64,000 nucleotides of DNA, taken from the NCBI RefSeq assembly GCF_013363755.1, contig NZ_CP054840.1, forward strand, positions 2,039,501-2,103,500, written 5' to 3'. Shown here in pieces: positions 28,231 through 37,718 of the stretch (its first letter is position 1; every line of letters begins with the position of its first letter). A program made the position numbers and the translations under genes. Source of the DNA: Comamonas antarctica. GTDB taxonomy: Bacteria > Pseudomonadota > Gammaproteobacteria > Burkholderiales > Burkholderiaceae_C. A model generated the notes under the pieces. The model ran no database searches. It was not told the DNA's origin and saw only the letters and a program-made list of their open reading frames with translations.

Positions 28231-29259
28231 TCAGGCGCGGGCGAGTTTGCGCGCAATGTCCGCCAGGCGCGCGTCCAGCCCCTGCGGCCAATCGCTGCCG
28301 GGCTGCTGCAGATGCGCCACGGCCTGCGGGCCGAGCAAGGCTTCGCGGCGGAACTCGGCCTGGACGGCGCCGCTGCCGGCCCGCGCCGCGAGCGCCTGGC
28401 CCCAGTGCAGCGTTTCGTGCGCGCCCTTGTAGGGCACATTGAGCGTGATCTCGGCAGCAGTGGCACCCAGCGCGTGGCCCCAGCGGGCCGCCAGGCGGCG
28501 CAGCGCGGGCGCGGGCAGGCTCACGGCCTGGCCCTCTCCCTGCGCATCGCCGCGATTGCCCAGGTTCACCCAGGCCGGCAGCCGATCGGCCACGGGCCGC
28601 TCGACCACGATGGCGCCGTCGGCGCGCATCTTGGTATTCATCGTGTCGTGCAGGCTCACGACCAGCAATCCCCGCGCCGGCCCCTGCTCGCAGACCTGGC
28701 CCATCACGCTTTCCACGGCCGCGCCATACGCCAGCGGCCCCTGGGCCTGGCTGCGCGACAAGGCTGCGGCCAACGCCGTCCAGCCCGCCTCGTCGGCCGG
28801 CTCGCGCAGCACATCCTCGCCCGAGAAGGTGATGGGGCGGATCGCATCGACGCCCGCGAAGGATACGTCCGTCGCGCCCGCGCGCACCTGCGCGAGCCGC
28901 GCCCAGAAGGCGCGCAGGTCCTGCAGCGGCTGTGCCGGCGGCGCGCGGTTGGGATCGAGCACCAGCCGCGAATGCGGATTCTCGACGAACACCACGCCGG
29001 GATCGGCCGCGGCCCAGGCCCGGCCCAGCGCGCTGGTCAGCACATCGGAATAGTCGAACTGCTTGCGCCGCGTGAGGCCGGGCGCGATGAAAGGCTTGAG
29101 CTCGGCGGGAAAGCCGGCGCTCGCGTGCGGCCCCAGCACCACGGTGTGGATCGTCCCTGCCACGGCTGCGAAAGCCTTGCGCTCGCGGTCCTGCCAGAAC
29201 ACCAGGTCGTCGAAGCCATAGCTGCGCCCGGGCTCCAGCCAAAGCAGCCCGGCGCTCAT
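28231..29259 (-). CDS. N-formylglutamate amidohydrolase-like protein
   Basis: A 342-aa member of the N-formylglutamate amidohydrolase (HutG/FGase) family, which hydrolyses N-formylglutamate to glutamate and formate. Recognisable motifs are the metal-binding GPHASAGFPAEL near residue 43, NPHSRLVLDPNR, and SLHDTMNT in place of the usual D-x-HS segment. The start overlaps the transporter gene stop (ATGA). No other hut gene is nearby, so the substrate might be another N-acyl acidic amino acid delivered by the adjacent Dcu-type carrier. Confidence 0.75.
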   Translation of the reverse strand: MSAGLLWLEPGRSYGFDDLVFWQDRERKAFAAVAGTIHTVVLGPHASAGFPAELKPFIAPGLTRRKQFDYSDVLTSALGRAWAAADPGVVFVENPHSRLVLDPNRAPPAQPLQDLRAFWARLAQVRAGATDVSFAGVDAIRPITFSGEDVLREPADEAGWTALAAALSRSQAQGPLAYGAAVESVMGQVCEQGPARGLLVVSLHDTMNTKMRADGAIVVERPVADRLPAWVNLGNRGDAQGEGQAVSLPAPALRRLAARWGHALGATAAEITLNVPYKGAHETLHWGQALAARAGSGAVQAEFRREALLGPQAVAHLQQPGSDWPQGLDARLADIARKLARA

Positions 29260-30605
29260 GCGCCACCTCCGGCGACACGCGAGATCAACAACCCCAGGCC
29301 CACGGCCACGACCGCATAGAGCAGCGTCGGCACCAGGAAGGAATGGTTGATCACCGCGCTGCCTATGCGCGTGCTGCCGGTGCGGTCGAGTTCGACGGTG
29401 GCGATCTGCGAGCCATTGGTGGGCAGCAGGAAAACGCCGACCACGGCCGGCCACATCGCGGCCAGCGTGGCGGGCTCCAGGCCCAGAGCGATGCCGATGG
29501 GAATGATGGCGAAGGTGGCGCTGGACTGGCTCGTCGTCATCGCGGCCACGGCGAACAGGGCCACCGCGATCATCGCCGGCGCCTGCCGAGCCAGCGAACC
29601 CAGCCCGTCGACGATGACCGTCTGGTTCGCGGCGATGAAGGTGTTGGCCATCCAGGCCACGCCGAACAGCGCGACCACGGCCACCATGCCCGAGTCGAAC
29701 AAGGAACTTTTCACGATCTCGCTGGCTTTGACCTTGGCCAGCGCCACGATGGCCGCGGCCACGGTGAGCATGGTGATCTGGATCAGCTGGGCCAGGTCAA
29801 CGCCCACCAGGCGCCCATCGACCATCACCTGCGGGCGCAGCTGGGAGAAGATGCCGGCGCTGATGATGAACAGCACGCCGCCCAGAAACAGCAGCGCGGA
29901 CAGCTTGCCCGCGCGCGTCGGCGCCTTGGGCTGGGCGTCGGCGGCGGGCGGCGTCAGCTCGCCGCTGGCGATGCGGCGCAGGTATTCGGGGTCTTGATCC
30001 AGCGGCTTGCCCATGCGGCTCATCACCAGGCCGCCGACGACGATCGCCGCGATCGAGGCCGGCATGGTGATCATCAGGATGTCGGTGATGTGGAAGCCCA
30101 GCGGCGCCAGCAGGCCCACCATGGCCGCCATCGCTGCCGACACGGGACTGGCCGTGATCGCCAACTGGCCGGCGGTGGCAGAAAGCGCGAGCGGGCGCTC
30201 GGGACGCACCTTGTTGGCCAGCGCTACCTCGTAGATCACCGGCATCAGCGAATAATAGATATTGCCCGTGCCCGCGCCCACGCAGAAGATGAAGGTCGTG
30301 AGCGGCGCCACGTAGGTGATCTGGTTGGGAAAGCGGCGTATCACCTTCTGTGCCTGCGCCACCAGGTAGTCGATGCCGCCGGCCAGCTGCATCGCGCCGG
30401 CGGCCGTGACCACCGACATGATGATCAGCATGGCCGAGACCGGCACCGCGCCCGGCGCTATCCGAAACAGCAGCACGAACAGCAACACGCCCAGCGCGCC
30501 GAACAGGCCTATGGCCATGCCCTTGAAACGCACGCCGACCGCAATCAGGCCCAGCAGCATTGCGCCTTGTACCAGAATCAGCAAGGTGTCCATGGGTTCG
30601 TCCAT
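29256..30605 (-). CDS. Dcu-family C4-dicarboxylate transporter
   Basis: A 449-aa (445 if ATG 30593 is used) carrier of the DcuA/DcuB family. The N-terminal repeat contains MQLAGGIDYLVAQAQKVIRR and AGTGNIYYSLMPVI. SQLAITASPVS-type and FLLPTNG motifs match the transport core, and about 11 helices are evident. Family members exchange fumarate, aspartate, malate and succinate. It lies between marC (4-base gap) and the formylglutamate hydrolase (ATGA overlap), so the three form one transcription unit. Confidence 0.88.
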   Translation of the reverse strand: MDEPMDTLLILVQGAMLLGLIAVGVRFKGMAIGLFGALGVLLFVLLFRIAPGAVPVSAMLIIMSVVTAAGAMQLAGGIDYLVAQAQKVIRRFPNQITYVAPLTTFIFCVGAGTGNIYYSLMPVIYEVALANKVRPERPLALSATAGQLAITASPVSAAMAAMVGLLAPLGFHITDILMITMPASIAAIVVGGLVMSRMGKPLDQDPEYLRRIASGELTPPAADAQPKAPTRAGKLSALLFLGGVLFIISAGIFSQLRPQVMVDGRLVGVDLAQLIQITMLTVAAAIVALAKVKASEIVKSSLFDSGMVAVVALFGVAWMANTFIAANQTVIVDGLGSLARQAPAMIAVALFAVAAMTTSQSSATFAIIPIGIALGLEPATLAAMWPAVVGVFLLPTNGSQIATVELDRTGSTRIGSAVINHSFLVPTLLYAVVAVGLGLLISRVAGGGA

Positions 30606-30609
30606 TTCT

Positions 30610-31278
30610 TCAGTGAGGTGGGATGCCGTTCAACTCGGCCCATCCGGTCCAGATGATCTCTATCCCTATGCACAGCAGGATGAAAGCCATGAGCCGCGTC
30701 ATGACCAGCGTGCCGACTTCGCCCAGCCTGCGCATGAGGGTCGCCGAGTGGCGATGGACAAGGTAGACCACGCCGACCGTGACGGTCGCGCCGAGCACGG
30801 CCACGAAAGCCCCGGACACATACAGCTCGAGCTGGCGTGGCAAGCCCGCGCCGATCGCGATCGCCGCAGCGATCGCTCCCGGACCCGTGGTCAAGGGAAA
30901 CGTGATGGGAAAAAAGCTGCGCCGCATCACCTCGGCGTGGCTCCAGCCCGAGGGCTGGCTGCGCTTGACGGCGGCTTGGACTTCGTCGTCATCGTTGCGA
31001 TCGAGCATGCGCCAGCCCGAAGCCGCGACCAGCAGCCCGCCGCCTATGCGCACGATCGGCAACGAGATGCCGAACAGGCTCAGCACATAGGTGCCGACCA
31101 GCATCGAGCCCACCAGCACGAACCAGCAGTTGATCGCCACCTGGCGCGCGAGCTGCCGCGCGGCCGTGGTGTCGTTGCCGACGGTCATCGAGAACACCGG
31201 CGCTGCGCTGAGCGGGTTCATGATGGGCAGCAGGGTCAGCGGCACCAGGGCCAGCGAGTGCAGAAGATCGACGACCAT
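30610..31278 (-). CDS. MarC/UPF0056 family integral membrane protein
   Basis: A 222-aa six-helix membrane protein of the MarC family. It has the typical PLTLLPIMNPLSAAPVF near the N terminus, and FFPITFPLTTGPGAIAAAI as the repeated half. The function of MarC proteins remains unsettled; the early multiple-drug-resistance link was not upheld. It is the first gene of the marC-dcu-hydrolase operon. Confidence 0.87.
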   Translation of the reverse strand: MVVDLLHSLALVPLTLLPIMNPLSAAPVFSMTVGNDTTAARQLARQVAINCWFVLVGSMLVGTYVLSLFGISLPIVRIGGGLLVAASGWRMLDRNDDDEVQAAVKRSQPSGWSHAEVMRRSFFPITFPLTTGPGAIAAAIAIGAGLPRQLELYVSGAFVAVLGATVTVGVVYLVHRHSATLMRRLGEVGTLVMTRLMAFILLCIGIEIIWTGWAELNGIPPH

Positions 31279-31488
31279 GTCCGCGCCCGTTCAGCTGGCA
31301 GCGCAAAGGTCGCGGCGAAGAAGACAAACCCGGCTCGACATAGGGCAGCTCCGCAACAGAGATGTCGACCATCATATCTGCGGCGGCAGCTTTCACCTGC
31401 CGGGGACGCGGCCCATGGCGAAAATGCCGCAACGCCGGCGCGCGCGCTGTCTGCAGCGCACGCCTTCAGGCGTCGCGGCGGCGCGCCC

Positions 31489-32979
31489 TCAAAGCAGCAC
31501 GATGTCGTACTGTTCCTGCCCCATGGCGCTCTCCGCCTGCAGCGAGATCGGCTTGCCGATGAAATCCGACAGGCTCGCCAGATGCGGGCTCTCCTCGTCG
31601 AGAAACAGGTCCACGACCTTCGGCGAGGCAATCACGCGGAATTCCTGGGGGTTGAACTGGCGCGCCTCGCGCAGGATCTCACGCAGCACGTCGTAGCAGA
31701 CGCTGCGCGCGGTCTTGACGCTGCCCTTGCCCGTGCATTGCGGGCATGGCTCGCACAGCATGTGGGCCAGGGATTCGCGCGTGCGCTTGCGTGTCATCTC
31801 GACCAGGCCCAGCTGCGAGAATCCGGCCGCCATCATGGTCTTGACGCGGTCGCGGCCGAGTTGCTTGCGGAACTCGGTGAGCACCGCCTGCTGGTGCTCC
31901 TCGCGCACCATGTCGATGAAGTCGGCAATGATGATGCCGCCCAGGTTGCGCAGCCGCAGCTGGCGCGCGATGGCCTGCGCGGCCTCGAGATTGGTCTTGA
32001 AGATGGTGTCGTCGAAATTGCGCGCGCCGACGAAGCCGCCGGTGTTGACGTCGATCGTGGTCAGCGCCTCGGTCTGGTCGACGATCAGATAGCCGCCCGA
32101 CTTCAGGTCCACGCGCCGGCCGAGCGCCTTGGCGATCTCCTCGTCGATCGAGTAAAGGTCGAAGATCGGCCGCTCGCCCTTGTACAGCTGCAGCTTGGGC
32201 ACGGCCGCGGGCATGAACTCGCGGCCGAAGGACTGCAGCAGCGCAAACTGCTCGCGCGAGTCGATGCGGATGGTCTGGGTCTGTTCGCCGACCAGGTCGC
32301 GCAGCACGCGCTGCAGCAGGTTCAGGTCCTGGTGCAGCAGTGAGCCCGCGGGCCGCTGCACCGAAAACTGCTTGATGCGCGCCCAGGTCTTGCGCAGGTA
32401 GGCAATGTCTTCCGACAGTTCCTGGTCGCTCGAATCCTCGCCATTGGTGCGCAGGATGAAGCCGCCGCCACCGCCGCTGGCCTTGTCGCCCACCAGGCCT
32501 TGAAGCCGCGCACGCAGCGCATCGCGCTCGGCGGGCGGGATCTTCTGCGACACACCCACATGGTCGTCCTGCGGAAGGAATACCAGCAGCCGTCCGGCAA
32601 TGCTGATCTGCGTCGACAGTCGCGCGCCCTTGGTGCCTATCGGGTCCTTGATCACCTGGACCATGATGGACTGGCCCTCGAAGATCTGCTTTTCGATGGG
32701 CTTGGGCGGCAGGTCCTTGCGCGCGAACATCGGCGCCTCCCCGCCCTCCTGGCGCTGCCAGACATCGGCCACATGCAGGAACGCCGCGCGCTCCAGGCCG
32801 ATGTCGATGAACGCCGACTGCATGCCCGGCAGCACGCGCGCCACCTTGCCCAGGTAGACATTGCCCACCAGGCCGCGCTCGAGCGGACGCTCCATGTGCA
32901 GCTCCTGCACCGCGCCGCTTTCGACGATGGCGACGCGCGTTTCCTGCGGCGACCAGTTGATCAGAATGTCTTGTTGCAT
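31489..32979 (-). CDS. rng: ribonuclease G
   Basis: An RNase E/G family endoribonuclease of 496 aa that matures 16S rRNA 5' ends and decays mRNA. It has the N-terminal S1 domain (LVGNVYLGKVARVLPGMQSAFIDIG), the 5' sensor and RNase H-like regions, the DNase I-like catalytic site around TIDVNTGGFVG, and the zinc link CPQCTGKG. It lacks the long C-terminal scaffold of RNase E, so it is RNase G. It follows maf by 14 bases, the conserved maf-rng pair. Confidence 0.95.
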   Translation of the reverse strand: MQQDILINWSPQETRVAIVESGAVQELHMERPLERGLVGNVYLGKVARVLPGMQSAFIDIGLERAAFLHVADVWQRQEGGEAPMFARKDLPPKPIEKQIFEGQSIMVQVIKDPIGTKGARLSTQISIAGRLLVFLPQDDHVGVSQKIPPAERDALRARLQGLVGDKASGGGGGFILRTNGEDSSDQELSEDIAYLRKTWARIKQFSVQRPAGSLLHQDLNLLQRVLRDLVGEQTQTIRIDSREQFALLQSFGREFMPAAVPKLQLYKGERPIFDLYSIDEEIAKALGRRVDLKSGGYLIVDQTEALTTIDVNTGGFVGARNFDDTIFKTNLEAAQAIARQLRLRNLGGIIIADFIDMVREEHQQAVLTEFRKQLGRDRVKTMMAAGFSQLGLVEMTRKRTRESLAHMLCEPCPQCTGKGSVKTARSVCYDVLREILREARQFNPQEFRVIASPKVVDLFLDEESPHLASLSDFIGKPISLQAESAMGQEQYDIVLL

Positions 32980-32993
32980 GGTGTTGGAAGAAT

Positions 32994-33608
32994 TCAGAGA
33001 GGCCAGCCCGCCTGGCGCAACAGCCCGGCGGTTTCGAACAGCGGCAGGCCCATGATGCCGGTATAGCTGCCTTCCAGATGCGCCACATGGGCTGCGGCCG
33101 CGCCCTGGATGCCATAGGCGCCGGCCTTGCCCATGGGCTCGCCCGTGGCGACATAGGCGTCGATCTGCGCGCGCGTCATGGGCGCGAAGCGCACGCGCGA
33201 GACAGACAGCGCCGTGAAACGCTGCGCGCCCTGCTGCAGCGCCACCGCGGTGAGCACCTCATGCTCCTGGCCGGCGAGCAGCGCGAGAATGCGCGCCGCG
33301 TCGGCTTCGTCCTCGGGCTTGCCCAGGATCCGCGCGCCCAGCGCCACCGTCGTATCGGAGCACAGGATGGCGGCGGGCGGCAGGCCGCGGCGCGCATGGC
33401 GCGCCACGGCCGCATCGAGCTTGAGCCCGGTCACGCGCTGCACATAGTCGCGCGGCGCTTCGCCGGGCAGCGCCAGTTCGATGGCTTCGGCATCTTCGGC
33501 CTGATCGCCGGCGGTATTGGGCAGCAGCAATTCGTGGCATACACCGATCTGCTCCAGCAGTTGGCGGCGGCGCGGGCTTTGCGAAGCGAGGTAGATGAAA
33601 TCGGACAT
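32994..33608 (-). CDS. maf: Maf-family nucleotide pyrophosphatase
   Basis: A 204-aa Maf/YhdE-type enzyme that hydrolyses non-canonical or excess dTTP/UTP-like nucleotides. The N terminus is YLASQSPRRRQLLEQIG, the catalytic Asp region SDTTVALGARILGKP, and the C-terminal YGIQGAAAAHV. ATG 33608 (MSDFIYLA) matches the family, and the upstream ATG 33641 is not needed. It is immediately upstream of rng. Confidence 0.93.
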   Translation of the reverse strand: MSDFIYLASQSPRRRQLLEQIGVCHELLLPNTAGDQAEDAEAIELALPGEAPRDYVQRVTGLKLDAAVARHARRGLPPAAILCSDTTVALGARILGKPEDEADAARILALLAGQEHEVLTAVALQQGAQRFTALSVSRVRFAPMTRAQIDAYVATGEPMGKAGAYGIQGAAAAHVAHLEGSYTGIMGLPLFETAGLLRQAGWPL

Positions 33609-33703
33609 GGCAGGCAGAAAAGACGGCTGCAACCCTTGCATGGCAAGCGTCGAAGGCTATGAAAAAGATAGTACCACGCAGCCGTCGCGGCTCCGCCGAC
33701 GCC

Positions 33704-35062
33704 CTACTGCGCGGCGGCGTCGCGACGCGCGAAGTACTCGCGCGTGAGCTGCACGACCACCGGCGAAAGCAGCAGCAGCGAGATCAGATTGGGAATCGCC
33801 ATCAGCGCATTGAGCGTGTCGGCCACCAGCCAGGCGAAGTCCAGCGTGGCCACGGCACCGAAATAGGCGGCCACCGTCCACAGGATACGGAACGGCTTCT
33901 CGCAGATCGGGCCGACCAGGTAGGTCCAGCACTTCTCGCCGTAGTAAGCCCAGCCCAGAATGGTGGTGAAAGCAAACACCGCCAGCGACAGCGCCAGCAG
34001 GTACTTGCCGATGCCGGGCAGCGCCGCCTCGAAGCTCTGCGTGGACAGCACCGCGCCGGTAGCACCCGAGTTCCAGACGCCGCTGACGACAATGGCCAGG
34101 CCGGTCATGGTGCAGACGATGATGGTGTCGATGAAGGTACCCATCATGCCGACCAGGCCCGAGAACACCGGGTCCTTGGTTGCGCCCGCGGCCTGCGCGA
34201 TGCCGGCGGTGCCCAGGCCGGCTTCGTTGGAGAAGATCCCGCGTGCCACGCCCATGCGCAGCGCCATCAGTACCGTCGAACCCAGGAAGCCGCCCGTGGC
34301 CGCCGTCGGATTGAAGGCCTGGGCGAAGATCAGTGCAAAAGCGCTTGGAATCCGGTCGGCAAAGACCCATAGCACGCACAGCACACAGGCAATGTAGAGC
34401 ACGCACATGGCGGGCACCAGCTTCTCGGCCACGGCGCCGATGCGCGTGATGCCGCCAAGCACGACCGCGCCCACGAGCAGTGCCAGCGCCAAGCCGGTGA
34501 CCCAGTTCTCCAGGCCGAAGGCGCTGTGCATGGCCGAGGCGATTCCATTGGCCTGCACCATGGAGCCGATGCCGAAGCCGGCAAAGCCGCCGAAGACCGC
34601 AAACAGCGTGCCCATCCAGCGCCAGTGGCGCCCCAGGCCGTTCTTGATCGCGTACATCGGGCCGCCGACCCACTGGCCCTTGGCATTGCGTTCGCGGTAT
34701 TTCACGGCCACCACGACCTCTGCGTACTTGGTGGCCATGCCCAACAGCGCGGTCATCCACATCCAGAACAGCGCGCCGGGGCCGCCCACGGCAATCGCCG
34801 TGGCCACGCCGGCGATGTTGCCCGTACCCACGGTGGCGGACAGCGCCGTCATCAGCGCGGCGTAGGGCGAGATATCGCCATCGGCCCTGTCGTCGATGCG
34901 GCGGCTGCGCCAGATCATGCGGAAACCATGGACGATGTTGCGCAGCGGCATGAACCCCAGCCGGATCTGCAGGTAGAAACCCGTGCCCAGGATCAGCACG
35001 ATCATCGGCACGCCCCAGACGATGCCGTTCAGCGAGGTGAAAAACTCATTCAGCAGTTCCAT
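33704..35062 (-). CDS. AGCS-family sodium:alanine/glycine symporter
   Basis: A 452-aa Na+-coupled amino acid carrier (AlsT/AgcS). The family signature TALSATVGTGNIAGVATAI is near residue 75, and NEAGLGTAGIAQAAG lies in the middle. About 11 helices are evident. Alanine or glycine are the expected substrates. It lies between rlmH (behind a terminator) and maf, interrupting the rsfS-rlmH / maf-rng housekeeping block. No riboswitch-like structure is evident in the 200 bases upstream. Confidence 0.92.
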   Translation of the reverse strand: MELLNEFFTSLNGIVWGVPMIVLILGTGFYLQIRLGFMPLRNIVHGFRMIWRSRRIDDRADGDISPYAALMTALSATVGTGNIAGVATAIAVGGPGALFWMWMTALLGMATKYAEVVVAVKYRERNAKGQWVGGPMYAIKNGLGRHWRWMGTLFAVFGGFAGFGIGSMVQANGIASAMHSAFGLENWVTGLALALLVGAVVLGGITRIGAVAEKLVPAMCVLYIACVLCVLWVFADRIPSAFALIFAQAFNPTAATGGFLGSTVLMALRMGVARGIFSNEAGLGTAGIAQAAGATKDPVFSGLVGMMGTFIDTIIVCTMTGLAIVVSGVWNSGATGAVLSTQSFEAALPGIGKYLLALSLAVFAFTTILGWAYYGEKCWTYLVGPICEKPFRILWTVAAYFGAVATLDFAWLVADTLNALMAIPNLISLLLLSPVVVQLTREYFARRDAAAQ

Positions 35063-35232
35063 GGATTTTCTCGGTATTCAAGTGGGTGCCGCGCCAGCGC
35101 GGCGGTCTGGCAGACATCGGAATCTAACAGTTGGCGCGCGGCCGCGGCACCCACGCGGCACAATATTCATGCGCTTTTTCCGGCAACGGTGGCGTTTGCA
35201 GGCCTGCACCGGCCGAGCCGTCCTCCGGGCAC

Positions 35233-35259
35233 AAAAAAAGGCAGCCCCGAGGCTGCCTT
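35233..35259 (-). terminator. Rho-independent terminator after rlmH
   Basis: Stem AAGGCAGCC (35238-35246) pairing with GGCTGCCTT (35251-35259), loop CCGA. On the minus strand it runs into a T-tract (A-tract 35233-35239). It lies 18 bases past the rlmH stop. Confidence 0.9.
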
Positions 35260-35276
35260 GTCGGCGCTCGACAGAA

Positions 35277-35744
35277 TTACTCGCGGTGGTAAGGGTGGCC
35301 CGCATTCACCGACCACGCGCGGTAGAGCTGCTCGATCAGCAGCACCCGCACCATCGCATGCGGCAGCGTCAGGTCGGACAGCCGGATGCGCTCGTGCGCG
35401 GCCTGGCGGAAGGCCGGGTCCAAGCCGTCCGGCCCGCCAATGATCAGCGCCACGTCGTCGCCTTCGAGCTGCCAGCCCTGCAGGCGCTGCGCCAGCGCCT
35501 TGGTCGTCAGGTTGGTGCCGCGTTCATCCAGCACCACGATGCGCATGCCGCGCGGAATGGCCGCCTCGATGCGCTCGCGCTCGGCGGCGTAGAGCGTCTC
35601 GAGGGTCTTGGAGCCGCGCGGCTCGGTCTTCACCGCCTTGAGTTCCACCTTGAGTTCAGGGGGAAAGCGCTTGGCGTAGTCGCCGTAGGCCGTCTGCGCC
35701 CAGTCAGGCACACGCTGGCCCACGGCCACGATCAACAGCTTCAT
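35277..35744 (-). CDS. rlmH: 23S rRNA pseudouridine1915 N3-methyltransferase
   Basis: A 155-aa SPOUT methyltransferase that modifies pseudouridine 1915 in helix 69 of 23S rRNA. It begins [17 protein letters not shown], with the SAM-knot motifs [12 protein letters not shown] and [22 protein letters not shown], and ends at GHPYHRE. It is 7 bases from rsfS, the widely conserved rsfS-rlmH pair. Confidence 0.96.
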   Translation of the reverse strand: MKLLIVAVGQRVPDWAQTAYGDYAKRFPPELKVELKAVKTEPRGSKTLETLYAAERERIEAAIPRGMRIVVLDERGTNLTTKALAQRLQGWQLEGDDVALIIGGPDGLDPAFRQAAHERIRLSDLTLPHAMVRVLLIEQLYRAWSVNAGHPYHRE

Positions 35745-35751
35745 GCGCGGA

Positions 35752-36561
35752 TCAGGAGGCCTTGCGCGGTGCGCGCTTCGCGGCAGGCGCCGCCGGCTTG
35801 GCGGTGCGCGGCACCGAAGGCTTGACCACCACGGTCTTGACCTTGGCGGGCGCTGCCTTCTTGGCGGCGGGCTTTTCGGCCGCCGGCTTGGCAGCCGCCT
35901 TGGCGGCGCTCTTTGCAGCCGTCTTGGCAGCTTCCTTGGCCACGGCATTGGCGGCGGTCTTCGCCGCCGTCTTCGCGCTGGCGGCCGGAGCGGCCAGGGC
36001 CTTGGCGGCGGTCTTGGCGGCCGGCTTCTTGGCTGCGGCCTTCTTGGCCGGTGCCTTCACGCCCTCGTCGGCCTTGGGCTTGGCGCGCGACTTGGGAGCG
36101 GCCTTGGCATCGGCCTTGGCAGCCTTCTGCGCGGCCTTCTTGTCGGCCAGCAGATTGGCAGCCGAAGGCGCGGGCTTGGCGGCGCCGAGCTTCAGGCGCA
36201 CCGGCTTGTCGCCCCAGATTTCCTCCAGGCGGTAGTACTGGCGGATGGCGGGCTGCATGATGTGCGCCACGGCCGAGCCGCAATCGACGATGATCCACTC
36301 GCCGTTGTCTTCGCCCTCGGTGCGCGGCTTGTCGAAGCCGGCTTCCTTGACGGCATCGCGCACGCTGGCCGCGAGCGCCTTGGTCTGGCGGTTCGACGTG
36401 CCCGATGCCACGATCACGCGTTCAAACAGCGGCGACAGGTGTTCGGTGTTGAAGACCTGGATGTCTTGCGCCTTGACGTCCTCCAGGCCATCGACGATGG
36501 CGCGCTGGAGCTTGGTGACGTCTTTCTTGGCGGCGGTTTCTGTTTTGGGGGTGGTGGTCAT
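35752..36561 (-). CDS. rsfS: ribosomal silencing factor RsfS with a ~145-aa Lys/Ala-rich C-terminal extension
   Basis: Residues 15-125 are a standard RsfS/Iojap domain that binds L14 and blocks subunit joining. It has [38 protein letters not shown] and the [10 protein letters not shown] end. Family members are usually about 105-140 aa; this one has 269 aa. From about residue 126 the chain is almost entirely Ala, Lys and Pro (repeats of [10 protein letters not shown] type), like histone H1-type tails (AlgP, HctA). The tail would be strongly basic and disordered and could bind rRNA or DNA; that is inference. The gene is followed by rlmH. Confidence 0.92.
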   Translation of the reverse strand: MTTTPKTETAAKKDVTKLQRAIVDGLEDVKAQDIQVFNTEHLSPLFERVIVASGTSNRQTKALAASVRDAVKEAGFDKPRTEGEDNGEWIIVDCGSAVAHIMQPAIRQYYRLEEIWGDKPVRLKLGAAKPAPSAANLLADKKAAQKAAKADAKAAPKSRAKPKADEGVKAPAKKAAAKKPAAKTAAKALAAPAASAKTAAKTAANAVAKEAAKTAAKSAAKAAAKPAAEKPAAKKAAPAKVKTVVVKPSVPRTAKPAAPAAKRAPRKAS

Positions 36562-36766
36562 CAGGCGATGTATAGAAAAGATGGGTCAATATAGCGCGCT
36601 TCGGGGCTCAACGCCTGCAGCGGCTGCCCGTTCCGTGGACCGGGTCAATCGTTTTTGGAATGATGGATGTGGCACGCATGCATGCACAGCTATCGAAATT
36701 ATAGTTTTTCGCGGCATAACCCCGCGCTGCGCAACGCAAGCCCGCCACAGAGACGGGCGGCTCCTC
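36562..36766 (-). promoter_or_regulatory. Promoter-containing gap where nadD is usually found
   Basis: A 205-base gap between hemF and rsfS. On the minus strand a consensus TATAAT (36703 to 36698) lies 136 bases before rsfS in an AT-rich patch, without a clear -35. There is no trace of a nadD reading frame. A weak 5-bp hairpin (36740-36758) lies just past hemF. Confidence 0.4.
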
Positions 36767-37708
36767 TCACAGCCAGTCGCGCCGGACCAGGAAATCGCGC
36801 GTCAATGCGGCTTCGGGCGTGCCCGGCGCATCCTCGCGCTGGTAGCTCCAGCAGGCATGCGGCGGCATGGACAGCAGGATCGATTCGGTGCGCCCGCCCG
36901 ACTGCAGGCCGAAGTGCGTGCCGCGGTCCCAGACCAGGTTGAACTCGACATAGCGGCCGCGCCGGTAGCGCTGGAACTCGATTTCGCGCTCGCCATAAGC
37001 CATGTCCTTGCGGCGCGCGACGATGGGCAGATAGGCCTTGAGCAGGCTGTCGCCGACCGCACGCAACATGGCAAAGCTCTGCTCGGGCGCGAGTTCGCAG
37101 AAGTCGTCGAAGAAGATGCCGCCCACGCCGCGCTGCTCGTTGCGGTGCTTGAGGAAAAAATACTCGTCGCACCAGGTCTTGAAGCGCGGGTAAAGCCCAT
37201 GGCCGAAGGGCTCGAGCGCATCGCGGCAGCTGCGGTGGAATTGCACCGCGTCTTCCTCGAAGCCATAGCAGGGCGTGAGATCGAGTCCGCCGCCAAACCA
37301 GCGCGTGGGCTCGCGCCCCGGGTGGCCCGCGGAGATCATGCGCACGTTCATGTGCACCGTCGGCACATAGGGGTTGCGCGGATGGAACACCAGCGACACG
37401 CCCATGGCCTCGAACGGTGCGCCGGCCAGCTCGGGCCGGTGCTGCGTCGCCGAAGGCGGCAGCTGCGCGCCGCGCACATGCGAGAAGCCGCAGCCCGCGC
37501 GCTCGAACACGCGGCCGCCCTCCATGATGCGCGTGATGCCCTCGCCCTGCAGGCGCTCCTCGGGGCCCTTGTGCCAGGCGTCCGCCAGGAAGCGCCCGCC
37601 GCCCTCGCCTTCGACGGCTTCGAGCGCGCTGGTGATGGCGTCTTGCAGACCCGTCAGGTAGGCGCGCACATGGGCCACCGAGGCCGGGGTGGCGGTGGAC
37701 GCATTCAT
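36767..37708 (-). CDS. hemF: coproporphyrinogen III oxidase, oxygen-dependent
   Basis: Converts coproporphyrinogen III to protoporphyrinogen IX using O2; 313 aa. Family segments are visible: HMNVRMI (as [11 protein letters not shown]), [31 protein letters not shown] and [27 protein letters not shown] 37708 ([10 protein letters not shown]) is chosen because it lies just past the purD stop; the frame continues into purD. It is co-oriented with purD 10 bases upstream. Confidence 0.96.
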   Translation of the reverse strand: MNASTATPASVAHVRAYLTGLQDAITSALEAVEGEGGGRFLADAWHKGPEERLQGEGITRIMEGGRVFERAGCGFSHVRGAQLPPSATQHRPELAGAPFEAMGVSLVFHPRNPYVPTVHMNVRMISAGHPGREPTRWFGGGLDLTPCYGFEEDAVQFHRSCRDALEPFGHGLYPRFKTWCDEYFFLKHRNEQRGVGGIFFDDFCELAPEQSFAMLRAVGDSLLKAYLPIVARRKDMAYGEREIEFQRYRRGRYVEFNLVWDRGTHFGLQSGGRTESILLSMPPHACWSYQREDAPGTPEAALTRDFLVRRDWL

Positions 37709-37718
37709 GGCTTGCACC

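Noticed and set aside
35063..35232. Glycine-riboswitch-type leader upstream of the AGCS symporter
   Set aside because: I found no tandem aptamer-like pattern in the 170 bases upstream of the start. This was judged by eye; a covariance-model search would be decisive.
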